From JADGRF01 sp035274465 (GTDB lineage: Bacteria; Myxococcota_A; Polyangia; Polyangiales; JAFGIB01): 64,000 nucleotides of DNA. The position numbers and the translations under genes were made by a program. Numbering within the stretch: position 1 is the first letter of the stretch; each line of letters opens with the position of its first letter. The notes under the pieces were generated by a model. It had not been told where the DNA came from, ran no database searches, and saw only the letters and a program-made list of their open reading frames with translations. The stretch spans positions 1 to 64,000 of the forward strand of contig DATEOF010000101.1 of the NCBI GenBank assembly GCA_035274465.1, in the 5' to 3' direction. Of this stretch, positions 56,253 through 64,000 are shown one piece after another.

Positions 56253-57581
56253 TCAGCGTTCCGCTTCCAGCCGCGAAACCGCTTCTCCCAACCCGAAGAT
56301 CTCGTCGTACTGCCGCCGCACCACCGCCGGGCTGTAGTGCTGGTTCCAGGCCCTGCGCGCGCCTTCGGACAGCCGGGCGTTCACGCTCGGTTCGCAGGCG
56401 CGCTGCATTGCTGCAGCCAGCGCTTCGGGGGTCTCGGCGATCAAACAGCCGCTGCCTTCGTTCGCCTCGATGCCCTGCACGCCCGACGGAGTTGCAACGA
56501 CCGGCAAGCCTCTCGCCAGCGCCTCGAGCACCTTGATCTTCACTCCGCTGCCCGTGCGCAGGGATGACAGCAACGCGACGCTGCCGCCCAGCACGGCGTC
56601 CAGATCGTCGACCCAGCCGAGGAAGCGCACACGATCGCCCCAGGCCGCGGCTTCCGGCAATCCGACCTCCGTGCCGTTGCCGATCACCTGGATCACGACA
56701 TCCGGCAGCCGCGCCAGCACTGCTTCCCGACACACCTCCAGGAACCACGTGATGCCGTCGCGGTTGGGCGCGTAGTCGAACCCGCCTACGAATGTAAACA
56801 CCGGCGCACTCGGCGCAGCGCGCGTCGATGCACGCGGCTCCCGCAGCAACGGCGGCAGGGGTGCGATGATCGGCCCCGGACAGCGCTCGCGAAGTCGCGC
56901 GGCTTCCTCTGGACCGACGAGGTACGTGCCATCGAAACGTTTGGGTTGAGTTTCCTCCGACACCGCCACCAGCCTGCGCTCGAGCTGCAACAGCGGCCGG
57001 TAGACGAGCGGGTTTCCAAGCAGCGGCTGCACCGGTCGCGGCAGGAGTTTCTTGAAGGCTCCGCCCGGATCACCCGCGAGTGCTCGGGTCGCGCTGTCGC
57101 GGAGCATGGCGGTGTAGCGCTCGGAGAAGAGGTCGTCGGCGTAGAGCAGCCGGCGTGCGGGACGGCCTGGGCCGCGGCGCGGCACCGCGCTCGCGTATTG
57201 ACCGAGGCGCACGGTGTCCCAGATCTCCAGCTCGGGATCGATGCGGTCGAGCAGCTCGCGCAGGCGCGCGGCCACGACGTCGGAGTGCAGCGCCGACTCT
57301 TGCAGCGACAAGCGGCGCTCGCCGCGCGCGAATAGCGTGTGCTCGACCACGGCGCGGATCTGCGCCGACCAACGCGGCTTGCTGATCACGTGCCGCTGGT
57401 ACGCGACCGGCGGCCGTTCGAGGTCGGGGCGACCGATCAGGATCACGTGCACTTGCGCGGGCCCCAGACGCTCGCACAGGTGATCGATGATCCCGCCGAT
57501 CACGACAGGCTTACCGTAACGTCTGGGTTCGAGCTCGGTGGCGGTGATGAACACCGCATTCCGCACGGGCATTCGAGGCAT
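56253..57581 (-). CDS. Glycosyltransferase, GT4-like
   Basis: The 442-residue GT-B protein has a C-terminal domain typical of GT4: FVGGFDYAPNRDGITWFLEVCREAV, VRFLGWVDDLDAVLGGSVALLSSL, and the donor-site stretch RTGSGVKIKVLEALARGLPVVATPSGVQGIEA. The N-terminal acceptor domain is less typical (FITATELEPRRYGKPVVIGGI). It is probably cytoplasmic and adds a sugar to a lipid-linked exopolysaccharide precursor. It is the last recognised gene of the polysaccharide operon in the window. Confidence 0.85.
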   Translation of the reverse strand: MPRMPVRNAVFITATELEPRRYGKPVVIGGIIDHLCERLGPAQVHVILIGRPDLERPPVAYQRHVISKPRWSAQIRAVVEHTLFARGERRLSLQESALHSDVVAARLRELLDRIDPELEIWDTVRLGQYASAVPRRGPGRPARRLLYADDLFSERYTAMLRDSATRALAGDPGGAFKKLLPRPVQPLLGNPLVYRPLLQLERRLVAVSEETQPKRFDGTYLVGPEEAARLRERCPGPIIAPLPPLLREPRASTRAAPSAPVFTFVGGFDYAPNRDGITWFLEVCREAVLARLPDVVIQVIGNGTEVGLPEAAAWGDRVRFLGWVDDLDAVLGGSVALLSSLRTGSGVKIKVLEALARGLPVVATPSGVQGIEANEGSGCLIAETPEALAAAMQRACEPSVNARLSEGARRAWNQHYSPAVVRRQYDEIFGLGEAVSRLEAER

Positions 57582-57590
57582 CTCTGACGT

Positions 57591-57983
57591 CTACTCGGGA
57601 CAGCGCTGAAACACTTGGCTGCGCTTGAGGATGGGCGGGATGTCCTGACTGGGCCGGATGGTGCCGCCGTCGACCATCATCGTAAAGCGGATACCGTCGC
57701 GCGTGCGCAGCTTCAGGTTCCCGAGCTCGTCGATGCGCCAGGAGCCACGGATATGGTTGTTGTAGGCGAAGTAGCCGGTGGGGCTGAACTCGAATGCGAG
57801 ATAGCCAACGACGCAGCCACCCTCGTAGTCTTTGTCTGGGTAGATCATCGACCAGCGCGCCTTGGTGAAACGCGCGATGTCGCCCTGATCCACGTCGCGC
57901 GGCTCGTCGGCGTGCAGAGCCGCGGGCACGAAGGCGAGCGCAGCCACTAGCACTAACAGCAGAGCTTTGGCGAAGGGGTTCAT
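57591..57983 (-). CDS. Small secreted protein within the polysaccharide operon
   Basis: 130 residues from the ATG overlapping the glycosyltransferase stop (ATGA). Signal peptide (LLLVLVAALAFVPAALHA). The mature part (TKARWSMIYPDKDYEGGCVVGYLAFEFSPTGYFAYNNHIRGSWRIDE) is beta-rich with two Cys. No family recognised. Its coupling to the exopolysaccharide genes suggests a periplasmic accessory role. Confidence 0.7.
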   Translation of the reverse strand: MNPFAKALLLVLVAALAFVPAALHADEPRDVDQGDIARFTKARWSMIYPDKDYEGGCVVGYLAFEFSPTGYFAYNNHIRGSWRIDELGNLKLRTRDGIRFTMMVDGGTIRPSQDIPPILKRSQVFQRCPE

Positions 57984-59200
57984 GCGCCTTCCTTCACGTA
58001 CTCCTGCCTCAAATCCGGCCGATCCGCCAGGGGACGCGCTCCACCCGTCCCGAGCAGCTCCCGGTACAGGCCCTCGGTCATGCCCGCGATCGTCGCCCAA
58101 TCCGGAATCGCATCGCGCAGCCGGCGTACCTCTGCGCCCATGCGTGCGCGGAGCTCGGGCTCGTCGGCCAGCTCCTCGAGCGCGTGTGCCAGGGCCCGAT
58201 GATCACCGACGTCGATCAGACGCCCGTGCTTGCCATCCTCGAGCATCTCGGCGAACAGCCCGATGCGCGTGGCGACGATCGGTACACCTGCCGTCAAGCT
58301 CGACATCAGCACGCCGGATGCGTCGATCTCGGTGTACGGGAGCGCGATCACGTCGGCCGATGCGAACAACTCCGCCACTTCGGCCTCGGCCACGAAGCGC
58401 GGCTCGATCTGCACGTGCTGCGCGAGACCGTGCTGCGCGATCAACTGCTCCGCCGGCCCGAGGTCCATGAAGGGCTTGCCGATGATGCGGATGCGACACT
58501 TGCGCAGGCTCTCCGGGCGCATCGCCGCGGCCGCGCGCACCAGCGTCTCGACGCCCTTGTACGGCTTGAGCCGCCCGAACAACAGGATCTCGAGGGCAGT
58601 GCCCGGCTGTCGCTGCGGCAGCACCGCGGACTCGAGCACGGGCGCGAGGCCCATCGGTCCGTGCGGAATGCGCCGGATGTTCTCCGCAGGCAGGCCGTAC
58701 TCGCGCAACCGCGCGGCCGCCTTGTTCGTGTGCACGATCAACCGCGCGAAGCGGCCCATGATCGCCACGGCGCTCAGGCGCTGGAGCAACGAGCGCGGGC
58801 TGCCGTTGTACGGCACCGGATCGTGCACCGTCATGACCAGAGGCGCGATCGCGCGCAGCGCCGCGATGAACCAGCGGTCGACGATCGGCAGCGGCGACCA
58901 CTGCACGTGGATGATGTCCGGACGAAAGTCGCGCAGCTCCTCGAGCAGCCGGCGCATCTCCGCCACGTGCAGCACGCCCTTCACGCCCAGGAACGCCGCG
59001 TGGGGCAAGCGCCTGGCCAGATCCGAATCGAGCAGTCGATAGAAGTGCGGACGCAGCAAGCGGTACGCGGGGCCGGCTTCCTTGGGATCGATCGGCTTGC
59101 CGAAGATCGCCACCTCGTGGCCGCGCGCCTCCAGCGCGAGCGCCAGCGTGGCGTCGTAGGGCCAGGTAAACAACGAAGGGTCGATCAATGCGATGCGCAT
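57980..59200 (-). CDS. Glycosyltransferase family 4
   Basis: The 406-residue GT-B enzyme starts MRIALIDPSLFTWPYDATLALALEARGHEV. Acceptor-domain words are DIIHVQWSPLPIVDRW and TVHDPVPYNG. The donor domain has ILLFGRLKPYKGVETLV, the ADVIALPYTEIDASGVLMSSLTAGVPIVAT segment with the retaining-GT Glu, and VATRIGLFAEML. It is expected to extend a polyprenyl-linked sugar chain. It starts 1 bp after the polymerase-like gene ends. Confidence 0.88.
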   Translation of the reverse strand: MRIALIDPSLFTWPYDATLALALEARGHEVAIFGKPIDPKEAGPAYRLLRPHFYRLLDSDLARRLPHAAFLGVKGVLHVAEMRRLLEELRDFRPDIIHVQWSPLPIVDRWFIAALRAIAPLVMTVHDPVPYNGSPRSLLQRLSAVAIMGRFARLIVHTNKAAARLREYGLPAENIRRIPHGPMGLAPVLESAVLPQRQPGTALEILLFGRLKPYKGVETLVRAAAAMRPESLRKCRIRIIGKPFMDLGPAEQLIAQHGLAQHVQIEPRFVAEAEVAELFASADVIALPYTEIDASGVLMSSLTAGVPIVATRIGLFAEMLEDGKHGRLIDVGDHRALAHALEELADEPELRARMGAEVRRLRDAIPDWATIAGMTEGLYRELLGTGGARPLADRPDLRQEYVKEGA

Positions 59201-59201
59201 G

Positions 59202-60623
59202 TCAGCGTGGCCCCTGCCCGCGCATGGTGCTGCGGTGGCGGCGATCGGCTGCGGGGTTGGGCTTCGGACGCGTCGCGAGGCCCGTGCCGGGCTGCGTGCT
59301 GCGAACCGGAGGTGCCTGCACCGTCTGCGCCGCGGCCTGGACTGCAGGTTGCGGCTGGCGCTGCAGCTCCGGCTGAACGACGGGCGCGGCGGCCTTCGCG
59401 GGCGGCATCCAGACCAGCAGGGTCAGGATCAACGCGTGCGACCACGGATCCAGGATACCGCTCAAGATCAACGTGACCGAGATGCAGGCGCGCACGGCCA
59501 GCGCCTGCGTGTTGCGGAATGCCGAGTAGAACAGGTAACCGAAGTACGTGATGAAGCCGACTAGGCCGAACTCGATCAGCATCTTCACCCAACCGGTCTC
59601 GGCGACGTAGAACATCGGCCAGGGCGTGGAGCGGAACATCATGCCGGAGCCCATGCCGAACAACGCGCGCTTCGGGTACGGCCACAAATACTGTTCGAAT
59701 AGGTGAAATCCACCGACGTAGCGCATGTAGCCGCTGGACTTGGTCGAGTTGAATTCGCCGGCGCGCTCGAGGAACAAATCGAGGCCGAGCGGCTTGCTGA
59801 AGGCCGCGCCTGCGGCTGCGATGATCAACAGGAACGCCAGGATCTCGTAGCGCTTCTCGGCGATCACCAGCACCGCCAGCGCGGGTGTGAGCATCAAGAA
59901 GCCGGTGCCCGAGTACGCGACGACGAAGCCTGCGCAGAAGCAGCCGAGGCGCACCAGCCGGCGCGGACCCGAGGCCTCCAGCGCGAAGCCCAGCGCGAGC
60001 ATTTGGCTGTAGTACGAGGGCTCGAGCAGAAACACGCCATTCGACTTGAACGTGCTGGAGCCGTAGCGGATCGGGATCACGCAGTTGTACGTCTTGGTGG
60101 CGCTGATGAAACCGCTCGGCGTGAAGTTCTCGATCGGGAAGGCCAGACGCGTGCCAACCACGAACTGCGCGAGGTACTGGGCGATGCCGAGCAAGCACAG
60201 GAACAGCGCGAGATCGCGCAGGCGCCGCATGTGCACGGTGGAGTCGACGCCCGCTCCGTTCAGCGTGAACGCGTGCGCCAGCGGGATCGCCAACACCAGC
60301 GTCAGCGAGCTGGTGATGAAGCTCGTGACCGCGAACACCTCGAGGCCGGTCATCACCGCGACCAGCGCCAGGTAGGCGGCCATGCGCACCGGATGCGGCT
60401 TGAGCCGGCCGGTCAGGATCCCGAGCAGCACCGCGCCCAGGATCATCGGCACGCCCATGATGATCTCGGAGCCGCCGATCACGAAGGCGAACTTCGCCAG
60501 AAACGTCACGCCGAGCAGCGGCATGTACAGGATCAGCGTCGCGATCCAGTCGGTCTCGGGCTTCGTCTCGGGCTCTGCCTGCCCGCGCGGCACGACCACC
60601 GCCGGTGCGGCCACGATCGTCAT
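59202..60623 (-). CDS. O-antigen-polymerase-like membrane protein (Wzy-type)
   Basis: The 473-residue protein has about ten to twelve membrane helices and a long periplasmic loop in the middle (VVGTRLAFPIENFTPSGFISATKTYNCVIPIRYGSS). The late loop PYPKRALFGMGSGMMFRSTPWPMFYVAETGWVKMLIEFGLVG matches the O-antigen ligase/polymerase superfamily. The last 75 residues are a cytoplasmic Pro/Gln/Ala-rich tail (PAKAAAPVVQPELQRQPQPA), unusual for Wzy proteins. It probably polymerises repeat units flipped across the membrane. Confidence 0.8.
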   Translation of the reverse strand: MTIVAAPAVVVPRGQAEPETKPETDWIATLILYMPLLGVTFLAKFAFVIGGSEIIMGVPMILGAVLLGILTGRLKPHPVRMAAYLALVAVMTGLEVFAVTSFITSSLTLVLAIPLAHAFTLNGAGVDSTVHMRRLRDLALFLCLLGIAQYLAQFVVGTRLAFPIENFTPSGFISATKTYNCVIPIRYGSSTFKSNGVFLLEPSYYSQMLALGFALEASGPRRLVRLGCFCAGFVVAYSGTGFLMLTPALAVLVIAEKRYEILAFLLIIAAAGAAFSKPLGLDLFLERAGEFNSTKSSGYMRYVGGFHLFEQYLWPYPKRALFGMGSGMMFRSTPWPMFYVAETGWVKMLIEFGLVGFITYFGYLFYSAFRNTQALAVRACISVTLILSGILDPWSHALILTLLVWMPPAKAAAPVVQPELQRQPQPAVQAAAQTVQAPPVRSTQPGTGLATRPKPNPAADRRHRSTMRGQGPR

Positions 60624-60624
60624 G

Positions 60625-61344
60625 TTACAAGCGACGGTAGATGAAGTTGGGGATGTGGAAGCGGCGCTTGTTCAGCACCACACCCAGCACATTGCCCCCG
60701 TGCATCTTGAGCGTGCGCTGGGAGGCCTGAACGGCGGCGGCGCGCGTGCGCTCGGCTTCGACCACCAGAACCACGCCGTCGAGCGCCTTCGCCATGGCCG
60801 GGCCGAGGATGCTCTCACTCACGGGCGGCAGGTCCAGGATGGTCAGCTCGAAGCTGTCGCTGACGCTGCTGAGCATGTGGCGCACCGACTCGGGATCGGC
60901 CGCGAGGGCGCTCATCCCGGCCGGCTCGGCCAGGGCACCCATGGCCACCTGACTGCCCGGCAACCAGGTGAACTCGATGCGACCCGAGCCGTGATCCAGC
61001 GAGGCGCGGGTGGCGAGCGCGCTGGAATTGCTGCGCTTGTTCGACGGGCGCGTGCGCGAGTCGCCGGCGACGTCGCAGATCAGCACCTTGGCGTTGGGCG
61101 TACGCGCCACAACGCGCGCCAGGCCGCGCGCCACGCTCGAGACACCCTCACCGTGCAGGGTCGAGATGATACCGATGGTCCAGTGCGGCTTCTGCGGCAT
61201 CGTCAGCTGCAGCGCGCGCAGCAGACTGATCATCTCGTCGTCGCGGACGGGGGCATGCGAGAGCAGGTCCCCGCGGCGACTCTCGCCGCTGGAGAGTGCC
61301 TCGATGTCCTCCTCGTAATCCGCCGAGATGATGATCGACTTCAT
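60625..61344 (-). CDS. CpsD/BY-kinase-like ATPase with degenerate P-loop
   Basis: 239 residues from ATG 61344 overlapping the Wzz-type stop. The fold words are those of the bacterial tyrosine-kinase partner CpsD: IGIISTLHGEGVSSVARGLARVVA (about 57-80), VLICDVAGDS (87-96) and FELTILDLPPVSES. The P-loop lysine of GEGKS is Val (GEGVSS), and no tyrosine cluster is present at the C-terminus (NFIYRRL). It may still regulate chain length without autokinase activity. Neighbours place it in the polysaccharide operon. Confidence 0.85.
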   Translation of the reverse strand: MKSIIISADYEEDIEALSSGESRRGDLLSHAPVRDDEMISLLRALQLTMPQKPHWTIGIISTLHGEGVSSVARGLARVVARTPNAKVLICDVAGDSRTRPSNKRSNSSALATRASLDHGSGRIEFTWLPGSQVAMGALAEPAGMSALAADPESVRHMLSSVSDSFELTILDLPPVSESILGPAMAKALDGVVLVVEAERTRAAAVQASQRTLKMHGGNVLGVVLNKRRFHIPNFIYRRL

Positions 61345-62816
61345 CGGTGCCCTTCCGGTCTCTGATGATTCACGACGGCCAGCAGGGGTAGACCAATGGC
61401 CGCTTCGACCTGCTCGGGCAGAGCGAGCGTGTCGTCCATCGACTCGAGAAACAGGCACAGGGCCAGACCGCCGGCGAAGCCAGCGAACAAAGCCATCAGC
61501 AACAGCAGCATCTTGCGCGGACGCGCCGGCTGGTAAGGCAGGGTCGGAGCCTGGAGGATGCTCAGGCTGGTGATCCCCGCGTCGTTCATATCACTCACTA
61601 TACGCGCAGACTGAGCGCGTTCCAGATAAGAGCGATACTCGCGCTCGGCCAGGTCACGCTTGCGCTCGAGCTCGCGCATCGTGATCTCGTGCTGGTTCAA
61701 GTAACCCAGCCGGGTCTCGATCTGGGCGAGCTGCTCGTCGCGCTGGGCGATCGCCTGTTTCTGCGCGATGGCGTCGGATTGCGAGGTGGCCAGGTTCTGC
61801 GCGATGGTCTGCGACACCGGGTTGGCACCGGTGCGCACGCGCGAGTTGGACTCGGCGCTCACGCGGCTGAAGTCCGCGCGCGCCGACTCGACCTGCGCGG
61901 TCAGATCGATGAGCTCGGGGTTGTTCGCGGTGAAGCGCTGCTTGGCGGCTTCGAGGCGCGACGTGGCCGCGGTCAAACGCTCGCGAGCTCCGTCACGCGC
62001 GCGCTGCAGGCCGTCGTTTTCATCCGACAGCGCGATCGCGCGGGGCGTCTTGGACAGCGCGCTGTTGAGTGAGGTCGCGCGGCCGTTCGCGGCGAAGAGC
62101 TCCGCCTGGATCTTGTTGCGGTCGGCCTGGGTCTGGTCGCGCTGGCGCAGGAGCAGGCTGCGTTCCTCGTCGAACGAGGTGATGCCCGTCTTCTGCTTGA
62201 ACTCCATGGCCGCCTGCTCGGACGAGTCCGCCTCGTTCTTGAGCGTCGCGAGCTTGCGCTCCAGGAACTGCAGGCGTGGATCGCGCATCACGCTGGCGTG
62301 CTTGTTGACCGTGGCGGTGACCAGTGATTGCAAGGTGGCGCGCGCCACCGTGGGGCTGGTGTTGAACAGCGACAACGTCAGCACGTTGGTGTCGTTGTTG
62401 ACCTTGACCGCGATGTCGCCGAGCAGCTTCTCGGAGGCCAGCGTGTTGATCGGCAACTTCGCCTTGGCCGCACTGCCGCTGAGCTTCGGGTAGACGGTGT
62501 CGATACCGACCTTGGTCAGCGTGGCTTCGAGCACGTCCGGGCTCGTGATCACCACCTGCACCGAGTTGATGACTTCCTTGGCCAGGCTGGAGATCGACGA
62601 CGCGACCATGCCGTTCTGTTCCGAGAAGCGCGTCGGCATGGCCACGTCTTGGTCGACGACCTTGACCACGATCGAGGCGGTGCTCTCGAACTGCGGCTTC
62701 TGCGTGAGCACGAGCGCGCTGTACAAAAGTAGCGCGACGGCCAGCGTGCCGAGGAACACTTTGCGTCGCTTGAAGATCAGGTAGCTCAAGTGACGGGGCG
62801 AGAAACTGATCACCAT
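61341..62816 (-). CDS. Wzz/GNVR chain-length determinant protein
   Basis: The 491-residue protein has an N-terminal membrane helix (VFLGTLAVALLLYSALVL), a long periplasmic coiled-coil part (about 170-400, with ERKLATLKNEADSSEQAAMEFKQKTGITSF) and a second helix (MLLLLMALFAGFAGGLALCLF, about 440). A PxxP-like QAPTLPYQPARPRK motif lies before the second helix. Wzz-type proteins set chain length and recruit a cytoplasmic CpsD-like partner, here the next gene, overlapping by 4 bp. Confidence 0.9.
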   Translation of the reverse strand: MVISFSPRHLSYLIFKRRKVFLGTLAVALLLYSALVLTQKPQFESTASIVVKVVDQDVAMPTRFSEQNGMVASSISSLAKEVINSVQVVITSPDVLEATLTKVGIDTVYPKLSGSAAKAKLPINTLASEKLLGDIAVKVNNDTNVLTLSLFNTSPTVARATLQSLVTATVNKHASVMRDPRLQFLERKLATLKNEADSSEQAAMEFKQKTGITSFDEERSLLLRQRDQTQADRNKIQAELFAANGRATSLNSALSKTPRAIALSDENDGLQRARDGARERLTAATSRLEAAKQRFTANNPELIDLTAQVESARADFSRVSAESNSRVRTGANPVSQTIAQNLATSQSDAIAQKQAIAQRDEQLAQIETRLGYLNQHEITMRELERKRDLAEREYRSYLERAQSARIVSDMNDAGITSLSILQAPTLPYQPARPRKMLLLLMALFAGFAGGLALCLFLESMDDTLALPEQVEAAIGLPLLAVVNHQRPEGHR

Positions 62817-62868
62817 GAGCTGCCTCCGGTGTAGCAGATTTGCCGCGCGCGCACTGTGGGTCGGAGTT

Positions 62869-63657
62869 TCATTGGCCTGCGTTTGGCGAGATTACCTTCG
62901 TCAAATCGTATGAGACGCCGACGGACGTCGACAAATTCAAATTCCGGAAGACGTACTGCTGCATCGCGGCGTTGAAGTCTGCCATGCCAGAACGCGGGAC
63001 GTAGATGAAGTCATTCGGCATCAGCGCCACGTTTTGCTCGGGTTCGTCGCCGCTTATGGCTTCAGAGATGTCCAGCTCGGCCACCATCGGCTGCGCTTGG
63101 TTGGGGAGACGCCGAATCAGGATGATGCTGGTGAGTGTTCCGTCCGCGGTCACGCCACCCGAAGCAGAAATAGCCTCCAGAACGGTCTGGGCACCGGTCA
63201 GCAGGTTGAATTGGCCCGGTGTCCGAAGCTCGCCCGAAGTGAACACGCGATAGCCGTTGAACTGGCGCACGATCACCACCGCCGTCGGTTTGACGAAGTA
63301 TTCGGCATAGCGCTTGGTGATCTCGTCCGAAAGCTGGGCAGCAGTCTTGCCCGCCGCGTGGATTTCGCCCACCAAGGATAACGAAATATTTCCGTCTGGC
63401 CGCACCAAGACTTCTTCGTCCAGCTGCGGATTGTAGTAGCAGCGGGTCGTCAGCTGGTCGCCTGGCACCACGCGGTACTCCTGAGCGTGGACAGCCTGTG
63501 ACAACTGGATGAACTTGGGAAGCGGGGTAACCGTCGACGCCCCCACGGATAGGGCCGTGCAACCCTGGAGTGAAGCGCTGACGATACTGATGCCGAGAGC
63601 CGCAGCCAACAGCAGCGGTCGCCGAGAGGGCCTGAGGTGCGTACCGGTCATGTGCAT
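62869..63657 (-). CDS. Wza-like polysaccharide export lipoprotein
   Basis: The 262-residue protein has a lipobox-like SLQGC signal. A Poly_export domain follows (EYRVVPGDQLTTRCYYNPQLDEEVLVRPDGNISLSLVGEIHAAGKTA). SLBB domains carry VFTSGELRTPGQFNLLTGAQTVLEAISASGGVTADG. A C-terminal helix may cross the outer membrane as in Wza. A second Met at codon 3 is an alternative start. It probably forms the outer-membrane channel for the polymer. Confidence 0.9.
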   Translation of the reverse strand: MHMTGTHLRPSRRPLLLAAALGISIVSASLQGCTALSVGASTVTPLPKFIQLSQAVHAQEYRVVPGDQLTTRCYYNPQLDEEVLVRPDGNISLSLVGEIHAAGKTAAQLSDEITKRYAEYFVKPTAVVIVRQFNGYRVFTSGELRTPGQFNLLTGAQTVLEAISASGGVTADGTLTSIILIRRLPNQAQPMVAELDISEAISGDEPEQNVALMPNDFIYVPRSGMADFNAAMQQYVFRNLNLSTSVGVSYDLTKVISPNAGQ

Positions 63658-63711
63658 CGGGAGGGCAAAAGCAAAGCGTTGACGCGCACTTGTACCAGTA
63701 TCAACCCCTTA

Positions 63712-64000
63712 TCAATAGGCGTTTTTATGGAACGGTGCTTTGAAGACCGTGAGCAACAGGATGTACAGGTCGAAAAGGACCGACCAGTTGTGCATGTAAA
63801 AGAGGTCGCACTCAACTCGACGGACGATCTTTTCTTCCGTGTCCGTCTCGCCGCGCCAGCCGCTGACCTGTGCCCAACCGGTGATGCCGGGCTTGATCTT
63901 GTGGCGCAACGCGTAACCCGCCACGATCTCGTGGTAGAGGTGGCCGGCCGCCTTGGCCTCGAGCGCATGCGGCCGCGGCCCAACCAGGGACATGTCGCCG
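63712..64000 (-). CDS. Polyprenyl-phosphate sugar-1-phosphate transferase, C-terminal part
   Basis: The gene runs off the right window edge; about 96 C-terminal residues are visible. They include GDMSLVGPRPH, IKPGITGWAQVSGWRGETDTEEKIVRRVECDLFYMHNWSVLFDLYILLLTVF, the hallmark of the bacterial sugar transferase family (WbaP/WcaJ/EpsE type). It moves a sugar phosphate to undecaprenyl phosphate, the first step of repeat-unit assembly. It is the promoter-proximal gene visible, with a 54-bp gap to the Wza-like gene. Confidence 0.9.
   Translation of the reverse strand, partial: GDMSLVGPRPHALEAKAAGHLYHEIVAGYALRHKIKPGITGWAQVSGWRGETDTEEKIVRRVECDLFYMHNWSVLFDLYILLLTVFKAPFHKNAY

Overview
The window reads as chromosomal DNA from a high-GC, Gram-negative member of the Myxococcota (probably Polyangia-like). 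This is inferred from gene content, not from a marker gene. The clues are many lipoproteins with Gly/Ala/Ser-rich linkers after the lipobox, a eukaryotic-type Ser/Thr kinase with a PEGA domain, a REC-PAS-PAS-PAS histidine kinase, an NtrC-type regulator, a DUF1592/DUF1552 pair and TonB-receptor fusions. I see no rRNA, tRNA, CRISPR array, insertion sequence or prophage.

Layout. 1-4.2 kb: the tail of a Gly-rich surface protein, a PEGA/TPR protein, a TIGR01777 epimerase and an acyl-CoA synthetase. 4.2-12.7 kb: a lipoprotein, an SRPBCC-ArsR operon with two matching operator dyads, a lipoprotein ending in a Hint (hedgehog/intein) domain, a small envelope protein, a lone thioesterase, a membrane glycosyltransferase and two lipoproteins. 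12.8-18.8 kb: the most interesting block. A 65-residue peptide with a textbook double-glycine leader and GxxxG motifs is followed by an intercistronic hairpin, two HlyD-type adaptors, a C39-peptidase ABC exporter and a TolC-like channel. This looks like a complete, dedicated peptide maturation and secretion system with no visible modification enzyme or immunity gene. 18.8-22.7 kb: a lipoprotein, two overlapping LuxR-type regulators, a Cys-rich lipoprotein and a J-domain-like protein lacking HPD.

22.8-29.4 kb (minus strand): the urea ABC transporter operon urtABCDE ending in ureD, with no other urease gene in the window. A long hairpin lies upstream of urtA. 29.6-31.6 kb: a hypothetical protein, lgt and a small lipoprotein. 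31.6-35.8 kb (minus): an envelope module of a lipoprotein, a coiled-coil protein with a duplicated GLSPAT-x-RWL motif, a Ser/Thr kinase and a LysM/TPR protein. 36-39 kb: a coiled-coil/helix-hairpin-helix protein and an alpha/beta hydrolase fused to a multi-pass membrane domain. 39-46.4 kb: VapBC toxin-antitoxin with a perfect 18-bp palindrome, an NtrC-type regulator, a ferritin-like lipoprotein overlapping it tail to tail, two small lipoproteins and a hybrid histidine kinase.

46.4-56.2 kb: a TonB-dependent receptor carrying its own TonB C-terminal domain, coupled to a lipoprotein; ychF; a DUF1592 and Tat-exported DUF1552 pair; and an MpaB/DUF2236 oxygenase. 56.2-64 kb (minus): an exopolysaccharide operon read leftwards as sugar-phosphate transferase (cut by the window end), Wza-like export protein, Wzz/GNVR chain-length protein, CpsD-like ATPase with a degenerate P-loop, O-antigen-polymerase-like protein, glycosyltransferase, small secreted protein and a second glycosyltransferase.
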